Below are positions 35,879-43,942 of a DNA stretch of 64,000 nt, in pieces. Both the position numbers and the translations under genes were made by a program. The notes under the pieces were generated by a model. It was not told the origin of the DNA. It ran no database searches and saw only the letters and a list, made by a program, of their open reading frames with translations. Numbering within the stretch: the first letter of the stretch is position 1; every line of letters starts with the position of its first letter. Origin of the DNA: Klenkia marina (GTDB lineage Bacteria; Actinomycetota; Actinomycetes; Mycobacteriales; Geodermatophilaceae); the NCBI RefSeq assembly GCF_900101025.1, contig NZ_FMUH01000001.1, forward strand, positions 992,001 to 1,056,000. Direction: 5' to 3'.

Positions 35879-36302
35879 GCAGCAGGAGCCTGCGATCCGT
35901 CCGTCCCCCGCGTCCCCCCTCGGCGAGGACCCCCCGCCCGGTCCCGCCCTGCCCGGTGCGGCGCCGGTGCGGGTCGAGGACGGCGTGCTGGTCCTGACCG
36001 GTGTGGTCGACCACCGCTCCGTCGCCGCATGGCGTCGTCGGCACCCCGTCCTCCCGCCCGTCCACGAGGTGGACGCCGCCGGGGTCACCTTCCTCAACTC
36101 GTCGGGCGCGGCGCTCCTGGTCGACGCCGCGCGGGCCCTGCGCCCGGTGCTCCTGGTGCTGCGGTCGCCCAGCCGGGCCGCACTGCGGCCGCTGCAGGTG
36201 ATGGGCCTCGACCAGCTCCTCGACGTCCGCCCCGGGCCGGTCGGCCCGTTCGCGGTCGCCGACCTGGGACGCTCGACCCCGCGCCCGGCCCCGGCGCGAT
36301 GA
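35832..36302 (+). CDS. STAS-domain protein (anti-sigma-factor-antagonist-like)
   Basis: This 156-residue protein has a Pro-rich N-terminal 45 residues followed by a STAS fold: VRVEDGVLVLTGVVDHRSV, then the characteristic VTFLNSSGAALLVDAARAL. The serine pair occupies the position phosphorylated in SpoIIAA-type antagonists. It starts inside the GGDEF-EAL gene and its stop overlaps the PP2C phosphatase start (ATGA). That links it to partner switching: a phosphatase would reactivate it by removing a phosphate placed by an anti-sigma kinase. No such kinase is in the window. The exact start is uncertain. Confidence 0.75.
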   Translation: MGRRPNPWQVPAPAGEQQEPAIRPSPASPLGEDPPPGPALPGAAPVRVEDGVLVLTGVVDHRSVAAWRRRHPVLPPVHEVDAAGVTFLNSSGAALLVDAARALRPVLLVLRSPSRAALRPLQVMGLDQLLDVRPGPVGPFAVADLGRSTPRPAPAR

Positions 36303-38326
36303 CGGGGAGGGGGACGGACGTGCCGGCTGGGCCCGAGGTGCCCGGTCACCGCGAAGCCGACCTGCTGCGCCGCTCGCTGGCCGTGGACAGCGGGCAGGTC
36401 GGCAGCTTCGACTGGGACCTGGCGTCGGGTCGGCTGGTCTGGGACGAGCGGCTGCACGCCCTGTTCGGGTACCGGGTGGGCGAGTTCGGGGGCACCATCG
36501 AGGCCTTCGACGCCCGGGTCCACCCCGCCGACCGCGAGCGGGTGACCCAGGCCCTGCGGGGGGCCATCGACAGCTGCGGCAGGTTCGAGGCCGAGTACCG
36601 GGTGGTGCTCCCCGACGGGACGACCCGGTGGGTGCAGGCCAAGGGGCGGGCCCTGGCCGGCGCCGACCCGACCCGGGCCGTGCGGGTGCTGGGCGCGGCC
36701 TACGACACCACCGACGTCCGCGACGGCCAGACCCGCACCACCCGGTTGCTGGAGGCCATGCCGGCCGGCTTCTTCTCCCTCGACGCGCAGTGGCGCTTCA
36801 CCTTCCTCAACTCCGCCGCCGAGCGGCTGCTCGGGCAGCTGCGCGGGGAGCTGCTGGGTCGGTCCGTCTGGGAGACCTTCCCCGACGCGGTGGGCTCGGA
36901 CTTCGAGACCGCGTACCGCGGCGCGGTCGAGTCCGGGCAGCCGCAGACGTTCGAGGCGCACTACCCGGCCCCGCTCGACGCCTGGTACGACGTCCTGGCG
37001 TGGCCGGCGCCCGACGGGCTGGCGGTCTACTTCTCCGACATCACCCACCGCAAGCGGGCCGCGGCGTCGGCCGGCCGGGCCGCCGCCCGAGCCGCGCTCC
37101 GCGCCCAGGTCACCAACCACCTGGCCGACGCCTCGGACACCACCGGCGCGGTGGCCGACGTCGCCCGGCTGCTGGTGCCGACCCTGGCCGACGGCGCGAT
37201 CGTCACCCTGCTGGCACCCGACGGCCGACCCGAGGACGTCGGGCACTGGCACGTCGAACCGGCGCACCGGGCCGCCCTGGCGGCGTGGAGCAGCGCCCGC
37301 CTGGACGTCCTGCCCGTCACCTCCCCCCTGGCCACGGCGCTCCGCGACGGCACGCCGGTCCACAGCAGCACCGCGGCCGTCGCCGAGCTGCTCCCGCCCG
37401 GCCCGGACCGGACCGCCCTGGAGGTGCTCGCCGCCGACGACCTGCTCGTCCTGCCCATCCCCGGGCGCGGGCGCGTCCTCGGCGCGCTCACCCTCTTCAC
37501 GTCCGCGTCCCGGCCGCTGCGGGGCGTCGTGCAGGACACCGCGGCGGACCTCGCGGCACGGATGGGCCTGGCCCTGGTCAGCTCCCGCCTGGTCGCGGCC
37601 CAGGGCCAGATCGCGGAGAGCCTCCAGCGCAGCCTGCTGACCGACCCGCCGCATCACGACCAGGCGGAGATCGTCGTGCGGTACGTGCCCGCGGCGGAGT
37701 CCGCGCGCGTCGGGGGCGACTGGTACGACGTCTTCCGGCAGCACGACGGGTCGACGGTGCTGGTGATCGGGGACGTCGTCGGCCACGACCTCGCGGCCGC
37801 GGCGGCCATGGGTCAGCTGCGCGGTCTGCTGCGCGGCATCGCCACCTCCTCCGACGTCGGCCCGGCCGAGGTGCTGCGCCGGCTGGATGCCTCGATGCGG
37901 CTCCTGGGGGTGGACACCCTGGCCACCGCGGTCGTGGCCCGGCTCGAGCAGCCGGCCGGGCACCCCGGCACCACCCGCCTGACCTGGTCGAACGCCGGGC
38001 ACCCCGCCCCGCTGCTCATCCACCCCGACGGTCGCCAGACCGTGCTGGACGTCGAGCGCGGGGAGCTGCTGCTGGGGGTGGACGACCGGACCAGCCGCAC
38101 CGAACGGGTCCGCACCCTCGAGCCCGGCACCACCGTGCTGCTGCACAGCGACGGGCTCACCGAGCGGCGCGACTCGACGCTGGACGCCGGCCTGGAACGC
38201 CTGCAGCGGGCCCTCGCCGAGCTGCACGGCTCACCCCTCGACGCGCTCTGCGACGGGGTGATCGACCGGTTGGTCGACGGCCGGCCCGACGACGACGTCG
38301 CCCTGGTCGCCGTCCGGCTGTCCTGA
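36299..38326 (+). CDS. PAS-PAS-GAF-SpoIIE (PP2C) phosphatase
   Basis: This 675-residue cytoplasmic phosphatase is of the RsbU/RsbP type. PAS1 spans about residues 30-135 (GSFDWDLASGRLVWDERLHALFGY-like layout and a PAC-like RWVQAKGRAL). PAS2 spans about 145-240 (FLNSAAERLLGQLRGELLGRSVWE) and a GAF domain about 270-410. The SpoIIE domain spans about 440-670, with metal-binding VGGDWYDVF, VIGDVVGHDLAAAAAM, HSDGLTE and PDDDVALVAV. It probably dephosphorylates a STAS antagonist in response to light, redox or a small ligand. ATGA overlap with the STAS gene supports direct partnership. Cofactor-binding residues of the PAS domains cannot be assigned by eye. Confidence 0.92.
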   Translation: MTGRGTDVPAGPEVPGHREADLLRRSLAVDSGQVGSFDWDLASGRLVWDERLHALFGYRVGEFGGTIEAFDARVHPADRERVTQALRGAIDSCGRFEAEYRVVLPDGTTRWVQAKGRALAGADPTRAVRVLGAAYDTTDVRDGQTRTTRLLEAMPAGFFSLDAQWRFTFLNSAAERLLGQLRGELLGRSVWETFPDAVGSDFETAYRGAVESGQPQTFEAHYPAPLDAWYDVLAWPAPDGLAVYFSDITHRKRAAASAGRAAARAALRAQVTNHLADASDTTGAVADVARLLVPTLADGAIVTLLAPDGRPEDVGHWHVEPAHRAALAAWSSARLDVLPVTSPLATALRDGTPVHSSTAAVAELLPPGPDRTALEVLAADDLLVLPIPGRGRVLGALTLFTSASRPLRGVVQDTAADLAARMGLALVSSRLVAAQGQIAESLQRSLLTDPPHHDQAEIVVRYVPAAESARVGGDWYDVFRQHDGSTVLVIGDVVGHDLAAAAAMGQLRGLLRGIATSSDVGPAEVLRRLDASMRLLGVDTLATAVVARLEQPAGHPGTTRLTWSNAGHPAPLLIHPDGRQTVLDVERGELLLGVDDRTSRTERVRTLEPGTTVLLHSDGLTERRDSTLDAGLERLQRALAELHGSPLDALCDGVIDRLVDGRPDDDVALVAVRLS

Positions 38327-38342
38327 CCTCGCCCGCTGTGCC

Positions 38343-38657
38343 CTAACCGGGGAGGAGGCCGCTGCGGGTCGCGGCGGTGTGCAGGGCGGCCAGCTGCTCG
38401 GGGGTGACCTGCAGGGCGCCGGTGATGACGGCGTCGTCGATGTCGGACCACTCGAGCTCGGCCCACAGCCCCCCGCCCAGCTCGTCGACGTCGGGCTGCA
38501 CCCGCAGCAGCCCCGCGGCCAGCAGCGCGAAGACCCCGGGACCCTCGTCGACGACCAGCTGCAGGGCGGGTTCGAGCTGCGGGTCACCGCACGCGGTGCG
38601 GATGAGGGCGACCTCGAGCTCGTCGGCGGTCCAGACACCGAGCAGCGACGGCCTCAC
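38343..38657 (-). CDS. Hypothetical protein at the end of the mys cluster
   Basis: This 104-residue acidic protein has regular Leu/Ala-rich helices and no family I recognise (LGVWTADELEVALIRTACGD, then DIDDAVITGALQVTPEQLAALHTAA). The GTG start leaves a 38-base gap after mysD and no strong ribosome site. Position and direction would allow cotranscription with the MAA genes, but its role, if any, in that pathway is unknown. It converges on the PP2C gene with a 16-base gap. Confidence 0.6.
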   Translation of the reverse strand: MRPSLLGVWTADELEVALIRTACGDPQLEPALQLVVDEGPGVFALLAAGLLRVQPDVDELGGGLWAELEWSDIDDAVITGALQVTPEQLAALHTAATRSGLLPG

Positions 38658-38695
38658 CGGCGACGACCCGGGCGCGCGAAGATCATCCGCAGACC

Positions 38696-39715
38696 CTACG
38701 AGGGCCCCCGTCCGCGCGCGAGCGCAGCCGCCACGGCGTCGTCGAGGAGCTCGGGCAGCTCGACCCCGGCAGCCCGGGCCATCGTCGGGACGACGCTCTG
38801 CCGGGCGAACGAGTTGTAGAGCCCGGCCTCCAGGAACCACGGCACGCCGTCGGGGTCGACCCGGAAGTCGAACAGCGAGTAGTCGCGGCAGCCCAGGGCC
38901 TCGTGGCACACCAGCGCCGCCGCCTGCACCGGGGCGGTGACCGGGTCGTCGACGTCCACGATCCACACCGTCGGGGTGTCCTTGGCCATCAGGCCCAGGG
39001 TGCCGTCGTCCGCACGCACGATCTTGTCCTCCGCCGTCCGCACGGGGTGGTCGGCCGACAGGCCGTACTCCTCCAACGGCAGCGCGACCAGCGCGCCGTC
39101 GCGGACCACGACCCCGCAGCGCACCTCGCGGCCCAGCGGCACGAACTCCTCGACCAGCGCGTGCGTCGACTCCGCCCAGGCCGCGGCCAGCGCGGCGGGG
39201 AGGGCGCCCACGTCGGTGACCAGGGTGATGCCGTGCGAGTTGTCGGCGTCCACCGGCTTGACCACCAGCGGCGGGGCGAGCGTCGGGTGCTCCCCCGGCG
39301 CCAGCACCTCGCCGGCCGGCACCTGCACCCCGGCGGCGGCGACCACCGCACGGGCCCGCGCCTTGTGCGCGCCCAGGGCCATGACGTCGGCGGTGTTGCC
39401 GACGAACGGGATGCCCAGCACGTCGAGCAGCGCGCGGTAGGAGGTCATGCCGGGGATGCAGAACATCTGCGGCAGCGCGACGTCGACGTCCAGGGCCGTG
39501 AGGCGGGCGAGGGCCTCCCCCAACGGCACCGGCGGGGCGTCGTCCAGGGCCCCGAGCGTCGCGGGGAACCGCCACGACCCGTCGGGGGACACGTGCGCGA
39601 CGACGTGCTCGTGCTGCCCGCCCACGTTCGCCAGGCAGTCGGCGGCGTAGAGCCGGGACAGGTCGTCCATGAACGCGCTGGTCGGCGAGCCGACCAGGTG
39701 CAGCACGCGGGCCAT
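38696..39715 (-). CDS. mysD: MysD-type D-Ala-D-Ala-ligase-like MAA synthetase
   Basis: This 339-residue ATP-grasp ligase adds a second amino acid (serine or threonine in known cases) to mycosporine-glycine, forming imino-MAAs such as shinorine. It closely follows the MysD pattern: HLVGSPTSAFMDDLSRLYAA at the start, LPQMFCIPGMTSYRALLDVL, ATP-grasp lysine in PPLVVKPVDADNS, LGREVRCGVVVRDG, and CRDYSLFDFRVDPDG before WFLEAGLYNSFA. These are much closer to MysD than to cell-wall Ddl. Its ATG shares a base with the mysC stop (TGATG). It is the last recognised biosynthetic gene. Confidence 0.92.
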   Translation of the reverse strand: MARVLHLVGSPTSAFMDDLSRLYAADCLANVGGQHEHVVAHVSPDGSWRFPATLGALDDAPPVPLGEALARLTALDVDVALPQMFCIPGMTSYRALLDVLGIPFVGNTADVMALGAHKARARAVVAAAGVQVPAGEVLAPGEHPTLAPPLVVKPVDADNSHGITLVTDVGALPAALAAAWAESTHALVEEFVPLGREVRCGVVVRDGALVALPLEEYGLSADHPVRTAEDKIVRADDGTLGLMAKDTPTVWIVDVDDPVTAPVQAAALVCHEALGCRDYSLFDFRVDPDGVPWFLEAGLYNSFARQSVVPTMARAAGVELPELLDDAVAAALARGRGPS

Positions 39716-41061
39716 CAGTCACCCGCCGGCTGCACGAGCTTGCCGATGTTGAAGTCGATGCGGTTCCACGCCCCGCCCGAGCGCAGGCTGGCCAGCAGCA
39801 GCAACGGGATCTGCACGTGGTGCAGCACCAGGTAGGGCAACGGGTCGGCCCGGTCGAACACGGCCTCCTTGCCCTCCCGGACCACCCGCCAGCGCTCGGC
39901 GGCCGTTCTCGGTCGGCTCAGCGCGCGCCACAGCTCGTGGTACAGCCAGTAGGTGGGCCGGCTGGTGGGCAGCGGCTCGAGCGGGGTGTCCCGGGCGTGC
40001 AGGTAGGCGTCGGCCAACCCGGGGTGGGCCGGGTGGTCGTGGAACATCGTGATCGCCGAGTGAGTTCGGGGGTTGCACTCGATGGCGAACGGGGTGCCGT
40101 CGGCGTCGACCAGGAAGTCGAACGAGACCTGGCCGGTCAACCCCAGCTCGCGCACGAAGGTGGTCACCCACTCGCGCACCCGTGGCCGGTCGACCTGGGC
40201 GTAGTTGACCTGGAACGCCGACGAGGGGCAGCAGCACCAGACGGTGACGACGCCGTCCCGGGCCGTGGAGTGCGTGCAGATCTCCTCGCCGGTGACGAAC
40301 TCCTGCAGGATCCACGGGTTCTCCGGGCTGATCGGCTTGCCGGCCAGGAAGGCCTCGGTGTCCGCGCGGGTGGGCAGCGGCAGGTGCGTGAGGTCCAGGC
40401 GGTGGACCGGGTCGTAGGCGATCGACTTGAGCACGTAGGGCCGGGTGGCGCCGGAGAAGTCGTGGTCGAGCACCTGCTGGGGGTCGGTGACCAGGTGCGT
40501 GTCGGGCACGCTCAACCCCAGCGAGGCAGCCAGCTCGGTGAAGCGGTGCTTGTCGTCGAGGGTGCGCACCATCTCGGGCTCCAGGCTCAGCACCTCGCAG
40601 TGCCCGGCCAGCACGTCGGCGGCCGCGGCGTCGAACTCCGAGGCCACCGGCGAGCAGACCGGCACGTAGAGGTCGACGCCCTCGGCCCGCACCACGTCGA
40701 GCAGCGCCTGGGCGTAGCCGGGGTCGCGGGGGTCGGGCACGACGTGGAAGGCGTCGACCGCCCGGGAGAAGCGGTGGCCGGTGAACCGGTACGTGCTCTT
40801 CTCGACCAGGACGACGCGGTGCCCGGCAGTGGTGAACGAGCGGGCCAGCTGGAGCGCCTTGGTCATCTTGCCGCCGCTGATGAGCACGGTGCGCCGGTGC
40901 GCCGCGGGGGCGGGCCGTCGACGCCGGGTGGTCAGCAGCGCGGCCGCGGTGACCGCGAGGTCGACCGGGAGGGTGAGCGTCAGGCCGGCGAGCACGGCCA
41001 CCGACCGCCACGGCGTGGGCCGGGGACCGGCAGCGGTGCTGCGCCGCCGGTCCGGGAGCAC
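39715..41061 (-). CDS. mysC: MysC-type ATP-grasp enzyme (mycosporine-glycine synthase)
   Basis: This 448-residue ATP-grasp enzyme condenses 4-deoxygadusol with glycine. It has the family's N-terminal hydrophobic stretch (about residues 22-45) and then strongly conserved MysC motifs: VLISGGKMTKALQLARSF, HRVVLVEKSTYRFTGHRFSR, LYVPVCSPVASEFD, FVTGEEICTHSTARDG, SSAFQVNYAQV, GQVSFDFL and ECNPRTHSAITMF. The GTG start is five bases after the dioxygenase stop; a CTG overlapping that stop is conceivable. Identification is firm and anchors the cluster as an MAA pathway. Confidence 0.93.
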   Translation of the reverse strand: MLPDRRRSTAAGPRPTPWRSVAVLAGLTLTLPVDLAVTAAALLTTRRRRPAPAAHRRTVLISGGKMTKALQLARSFTTAGHRVVLVEKSTYRFTGHRFSRAVDAFHVVPDPRDPGYAQALLDVVRAEGVDLYVPVCSPVASEFDAAAADVLAGHCEVLSLEPEMVRTLDDKHRFTELAASLGLSVPDTHLVTDPQQVLDHDFSGATRPYVLKSIAYDPVHRLDLTHLPLPTRADTEAFLAGKPISPENPWILQEFVTGEEICTHSTARDGVVTVWCCCPSSAFQVNYAQVDRPRVREWVTTFVRELGLTGQVSFDFLVDADGTPFAIECNPRTHSAITMFHDHPAHPGLADAYLHARDTPLEPLPTSRPTYWLYHELWRALSRPRTAAERWRVVREGKEAVFDRADPLPYLVLHHVQIPLLLLASLRSGGAWNRIDFNIGKLVQPAGD

Positions 41062-41066
41062 GGCGG

Positions 41067-41906
41067 TCAGCGGGACGCCCCGGTGGTGCGGTCCGGCGTG
41101 CGGTCGGTGGCGTGGTCGGTGGCGTGCGGGCCGTGGTCGCGCACCATGCCGCGGTGCATGACCCGGTCGCCGACCACGACCGAGTGGTCGCCGCGGTGCA
41201 GCACGCAGGCGTTGTCCCACATGACCACGTCGCCGGGGGCCCAGGCGTGGGCCAGGCTGTTGTCCTCGGTGGTCGAGTGCGCGTACAGCGTGGCGACCAG
41301 GTCGGCGGCCTCGTCGTCGGGCAGGCCGCTGACCGCCGCGCAGCGCTTGGGGGTGGTGAGGAACAACGCCGGGTGCTCGGTCAGCGGGTGCGGCCGCACG
41401 ACGGGGTGCTCGGCTGCGGTCTCGTCGTCCGCGGTGAGCAGCTCGGGGTCGATGCCGGTCACCACGTGCCGGATGCGGCGGTCGCGCACCCGCTCGGCCA
41501 GCTCGGCGGGCAACGTGCGCAGCGCCCGGTACTGGTCGGTGAACACCGTCTCGCCGCCCCGCGACGGGATCTCCACGGCCCGCAGCGCGGTGTAGGCGGG
41601 CGGGGTCGACAGGTAGGAGCTGTCGACGTGGAAGGTGCTGCGCGGCGGCTCGGCACGGCCGACGTTGCTGATCACGTTCAGGTCGGGGAACCCGTCGACC
41701 GGGGTCTCGCCGGCGGTGAAGGTCAGCTCGCCGAACGACTGCAGGAAGCCCAGGAAGGCGGTGTCGTCGACGTGCTGGTCGCGCAGCACCACGACGCCGT
41801 GCTCGGCCAGGGCGGCCCGCATGCCCTCCACGTCGGCCACGCCGAGCGGGCCGACCTCGACCCCGGACACCACCGCACCGAGCGGTTCGAGCGGCTGGAT
41901 CTGCAT
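41067..41906 (-). CDS. TauD/TfdA-family Fe(II)/2-oxoglutarate dioxygenase in the MAA cluster
   Basis: This 279-residue enzyme is predicted to use Fe(II), O2 and 2-oxoglutarate. The facial triad is visible: His93 and Asp95 in FHVDSSY, and the distal His237 in DNACVLHRGD; Arg252 is placed to bind 2-oxoglutarate. The short C-terminal tail is Thr/Asp/Arg-rich with repeated ATDHATDRTPDRT. GAGGAG lies six bases before the ATG. It sits between mysB and mysC with 10- and 5-base gaps, so it is cotranscribed. The classic four-gene MAA clusters lack it, and cyanobacterial MysH, which makes palythines, is of the PhyH family. It is therefore a candidate MAA-tailoring oxygenase; the reaction is unknown. 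Confidence 0.88.
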   Translation of the reverse strand: MQIQPLEPLGAVVSGVEVGPLGVADVEGMRAALAEHGVVVLRDQHVDDTAFLGFLQSFGELTFTAGETPVDGFPDLNVISNVGRAEPPRSTFHVDSSYLSTPPAYTALRAVEIPSRGGETVFTDQYRALRTLPAELAERVRDRRIRHVVTGIDPELLTADDETAAEHPVVRPHPLTEHPALFLTTPKRCAAVSGLPDDEAADLVATLYAHSTTEDNSLAHAWAPGDVVMWDNACVLHRGDHSVVVGDRVMHRGMVRDHGPHATDHATDRTPDRTTGASR

Positions 41907-41916
41907 GGGGGTCTCC

Positions 41917-42702
41917 TCAGCTCTGGGTGCGACGGACGAGGGTGATGCCGTCGCGCAGCGGGACGAGCACCTGCTCGACGCGCGGGTCGGCGGTCAGGCG
42001 GGCGTTGAACGCGGCGACGGCATCGCCGTTGGGGGTGCGCTCGCCGGCCCAGGGCTGGCCCTGCATCAGGGTGTTGTCCACCGCGACCAGGGCGCCCTCG
42101 GCGAGCAGGCCGGTGTCCAGCAGCGCGTCGAGGTAGCCGGCGTACCCGGCCTTGTCGGCGTCCACGAAGACCAGGTCGAACACCTGGCCCTCGGCCGCCA
42201 GCGCGGCCAGGGTGTCGGCCGCCGGCCCCACCCGGACGTCGATCGGCGCGCCGTCCGGGAAGCACTCCTGGGCGAAGGCGGCCACGTCGGCGTCGAGCTC
42301 GCAGGCGACCAGCTCGCCGTCGGCGGGCAGCGCCTCGGCCATGGCCAGGGCGCCGTAGCCGGTGAACATGCCGATCTCGAGCACCCGGCGGGCCCGCGTC
42401 GTGCCGACGAGGAAGGCCAGGAACCGGCCCTCGACGTGGCCGCTGAGCATCTCGGCCTCCAGCGTCCCCGACCAGGGTGCGGTGCGGGTGCGCTCGGCCA
42501 GCGCCGCCAGCGCCGGGGACTCCGGGGAGGTGTGCTGCTCCAGGTAGGGCTCGAAGCCCGCGGCCAGGTCCCGGACGGCGGCCAGCTCGGCCGCCACCTC
42601 GGGCGACAGGTCCGGCCGGGCACAGACCGCGTCCAGCCGCGCCGCCAGGATCCCCAGCGGCGTGACCGGACGCAGTCCGACGTCCGTGCTCGCCGAGGTC
42701 AC
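41917..42702 (-). CDS. mysB: MysB-type O-methyltransferase (4-deoxygadusol synthesis)
   Basis: This 261-residue SAM-dependent class I O-methyltransferase converts demethyl-4-deoxygadusol to 4-deoxygadusol. It shows the MysB pattern: TPLGILAARLDAV, FEPYLEQHTSPESPALAAL, EMLSGHVEGRFLAFLV, SAM loop VLEIGMFTGYGALAMAEALP, FDLVFVDADKAGYAGYLDAL, VDNTLMQGQ, and DPRVEQVLVPLRDGITLVRR at the C-terminus. The GTG start overlaps the mysA stop by 4 bases, so synthesis is coupled to the preceding step. Confidence 0.93.
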   Translation of the reverse strand: MTSASTDVGLRPVTPLGILAARLDAVCARPDLSPEVAAELAAVRDLAAGFEPYLEQHTSPESPALAALAERTRTAPWSGTLEAEMLSGHVEGRFLAFLVGTTRARRVLEIGMFTGYGALAMAEALPADGELVACELDADVAAFAQECFPDGAPIDVRVGPAADTLAALAAEGQVFDLVFVDADKAGYAGYLDALLDTGLLAEGALVAVDNTLMQGQPWAGERTPNGDAVAAFNARLTADPRVEQVLVPLRDGITLVRRTQS

Positions 42703-43931
42703 GGAGCTGCGACCACCGGGCTCGTGCGCGGCACCATGAACGCGTCGACACCCTCGCCGCCGCGCGGCAGCTGGGCGGCCACCTCGCGGTGCAGGTCGAG
42801 CGTGCGCACGAGCTCGTCGTCGGACACGTCGTTCATGAACGTGCACTCGCCGATCGGCTCGGGCGCGGCGGCCCGGAGCAGTCCGTCCCGCGTCTGCAGG
42901 ATCGACTTCGTCGAGTCGCGCAGCAGGTCCGCGGTCAGGTACGGGCTGTCGACGGTGAGGCCCAGCCGGCTCATCAGGGCGTGGATGCGGTCGCGGTCGG
43001 CCACGGCGATGTAGCCCCGCTCGGCGGCCAGGGTCGCCGAGTAGGCCATGTCCACCGAGATGGCGTGCCCGTGGAAGTACGGGATCTCCGGGGTGAGCTC
43101 GAGCGTGGGGCTCCAGGTGTGGCCGTAGGCGATCACCCGGTCGAGGTCCAGCTCGGCGAGGTTGGGCACCTCGAGCTGCAGCATGGTGTCGATGGCCTCG
43201 TCGGTGACCTGGTCGGCGACCTTGCGGATCTCGGGGTTGCCGTCGAGGTGGCCGAACCGGGTGCGCAGCAGCTCCTCGCCGTGCTCGTCGAGCAGGTCGA
43301 ACACGGTGCGGTTGGCCACCACCGCGATCTTGATCAGCTCGGCCATGCCGTTGCGCACCTGGTCCTCGGCGAGGCTGGCCAGGAAGGAGAAGTCCAGGAA
43401 GACCGTCGAGGACGCGTGGTAGGCGCCGAGCCGGTTCTTGGCCTTGCCGTGGTTCACCGCGACCTTGATCGACACGCTGGCGTCGATGAGCCCGATGAGG
43501 GTGGTGGGGATGCGGATGTAGGGCGTCGACCGCTTGTAGGCCGCGCAGGCGAACCCGGCGACGTCGGTGACCAGACCGCCCCCGACGACCAGCGGGGCCT
43601 CGGTGCGCAGCAGGCCGTAGGCGCCGAAGGCGTCGACCAGCCGCTCGAGGGTGCCCATGGTCTTGTCGGTCTCGGCGATGGCCACCGGGACGACCGTGAG
43701 CTCGACCCCGGCCGCGGCGAAGTAGGCCTCCATGGCCTCCCGGTGCAGGGCGAGCACGTTCTCGTCGACGACGGCGAGGCAGCGGCCGGCCGCGCGGTAG
43801 CAGTCGGCGAGCTGGGGGTTCTCCGGCGCGAACACGCCGTCGACAGGCACCAGGCGGTACTCGGTGCGGTGCACGGCCTCGACGGTGAAGCCGCCGTCGG
43901 CGCGGGTGACGCTGGAGCTGACCGTGGTCAT
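42699..43931 (-). CDS. mysA: Demethyl-4-deoxygadusol synthase (sedoheptulose-7-phosphate cyclase)
   Basis: This 410-residue dehydroquinate-synthase-fold cyclase converts sedoheptulose 7-phosphate, with NAD and zinc, to demethyl-4-deoxygadusol. Motifs include VVGGGLVTDVAGFACAAYKR, TPYIRIPTTLIGLIDASVSI, VNHGKAKNRLGAYH, GMAELIKIAVVA and metal-site HTW plus FHGHAISVDM. The fold is shared with 2-epi-5-epi-valiolone synthase and the subclass residues cannot be settled by eye, but the adjacent mysB/C/D argue for the MAA enzyme. GAGGGGG lies six bases before the ATG. It starts 11 bases after the HAD-like gene. Confidence 0.92.
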   Translation of the reverse strand: MTTVSSSVTRADGGFTVEAVHRTEYRLVPVDGVFAPENPQLADCYRAAGRCLAVVDENVLALHREAMEAYFAAAGVELTVVPVAIAETDKTMGTLERLVDAFGAYGLLRTEAPLVVGGGLVTDVAGFACAAYKRSTPYIRIPTTLIGLIDASVSIKVAVNHGKAKNRLGAYHASSTVFLDFSFLASLAEDQVRNGMAELIKIAVVANRTVFDLLDEHGEELLRTRFGHLDGNPEIRKVADQVTDEAIDTMLQLEVPNLAELDLDRVIAYGHTWSPTLELTPEIPYFHGHAISVDMAYSATLAAERGYIAVADRDRIHALMSRLGLTVDSPYLTADLLRDSTKSILQTRDGLLRAAAPEPIGECTFMNDVSDDELVRTLDLHREVAAQLPRGGEGVDAFMVPRTSPVVAAP

Positions 43932-43942
43932 GACCGGCCCCC

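Noticed and set aside
33968-38227. Very long minus-strand open frame opposite the GGDEF-EAL, STAS and PP2C genes
   Set aside because: Same artefact: no domains, biased composition, and the plus-strand genes are rich in diagnostic motifs.
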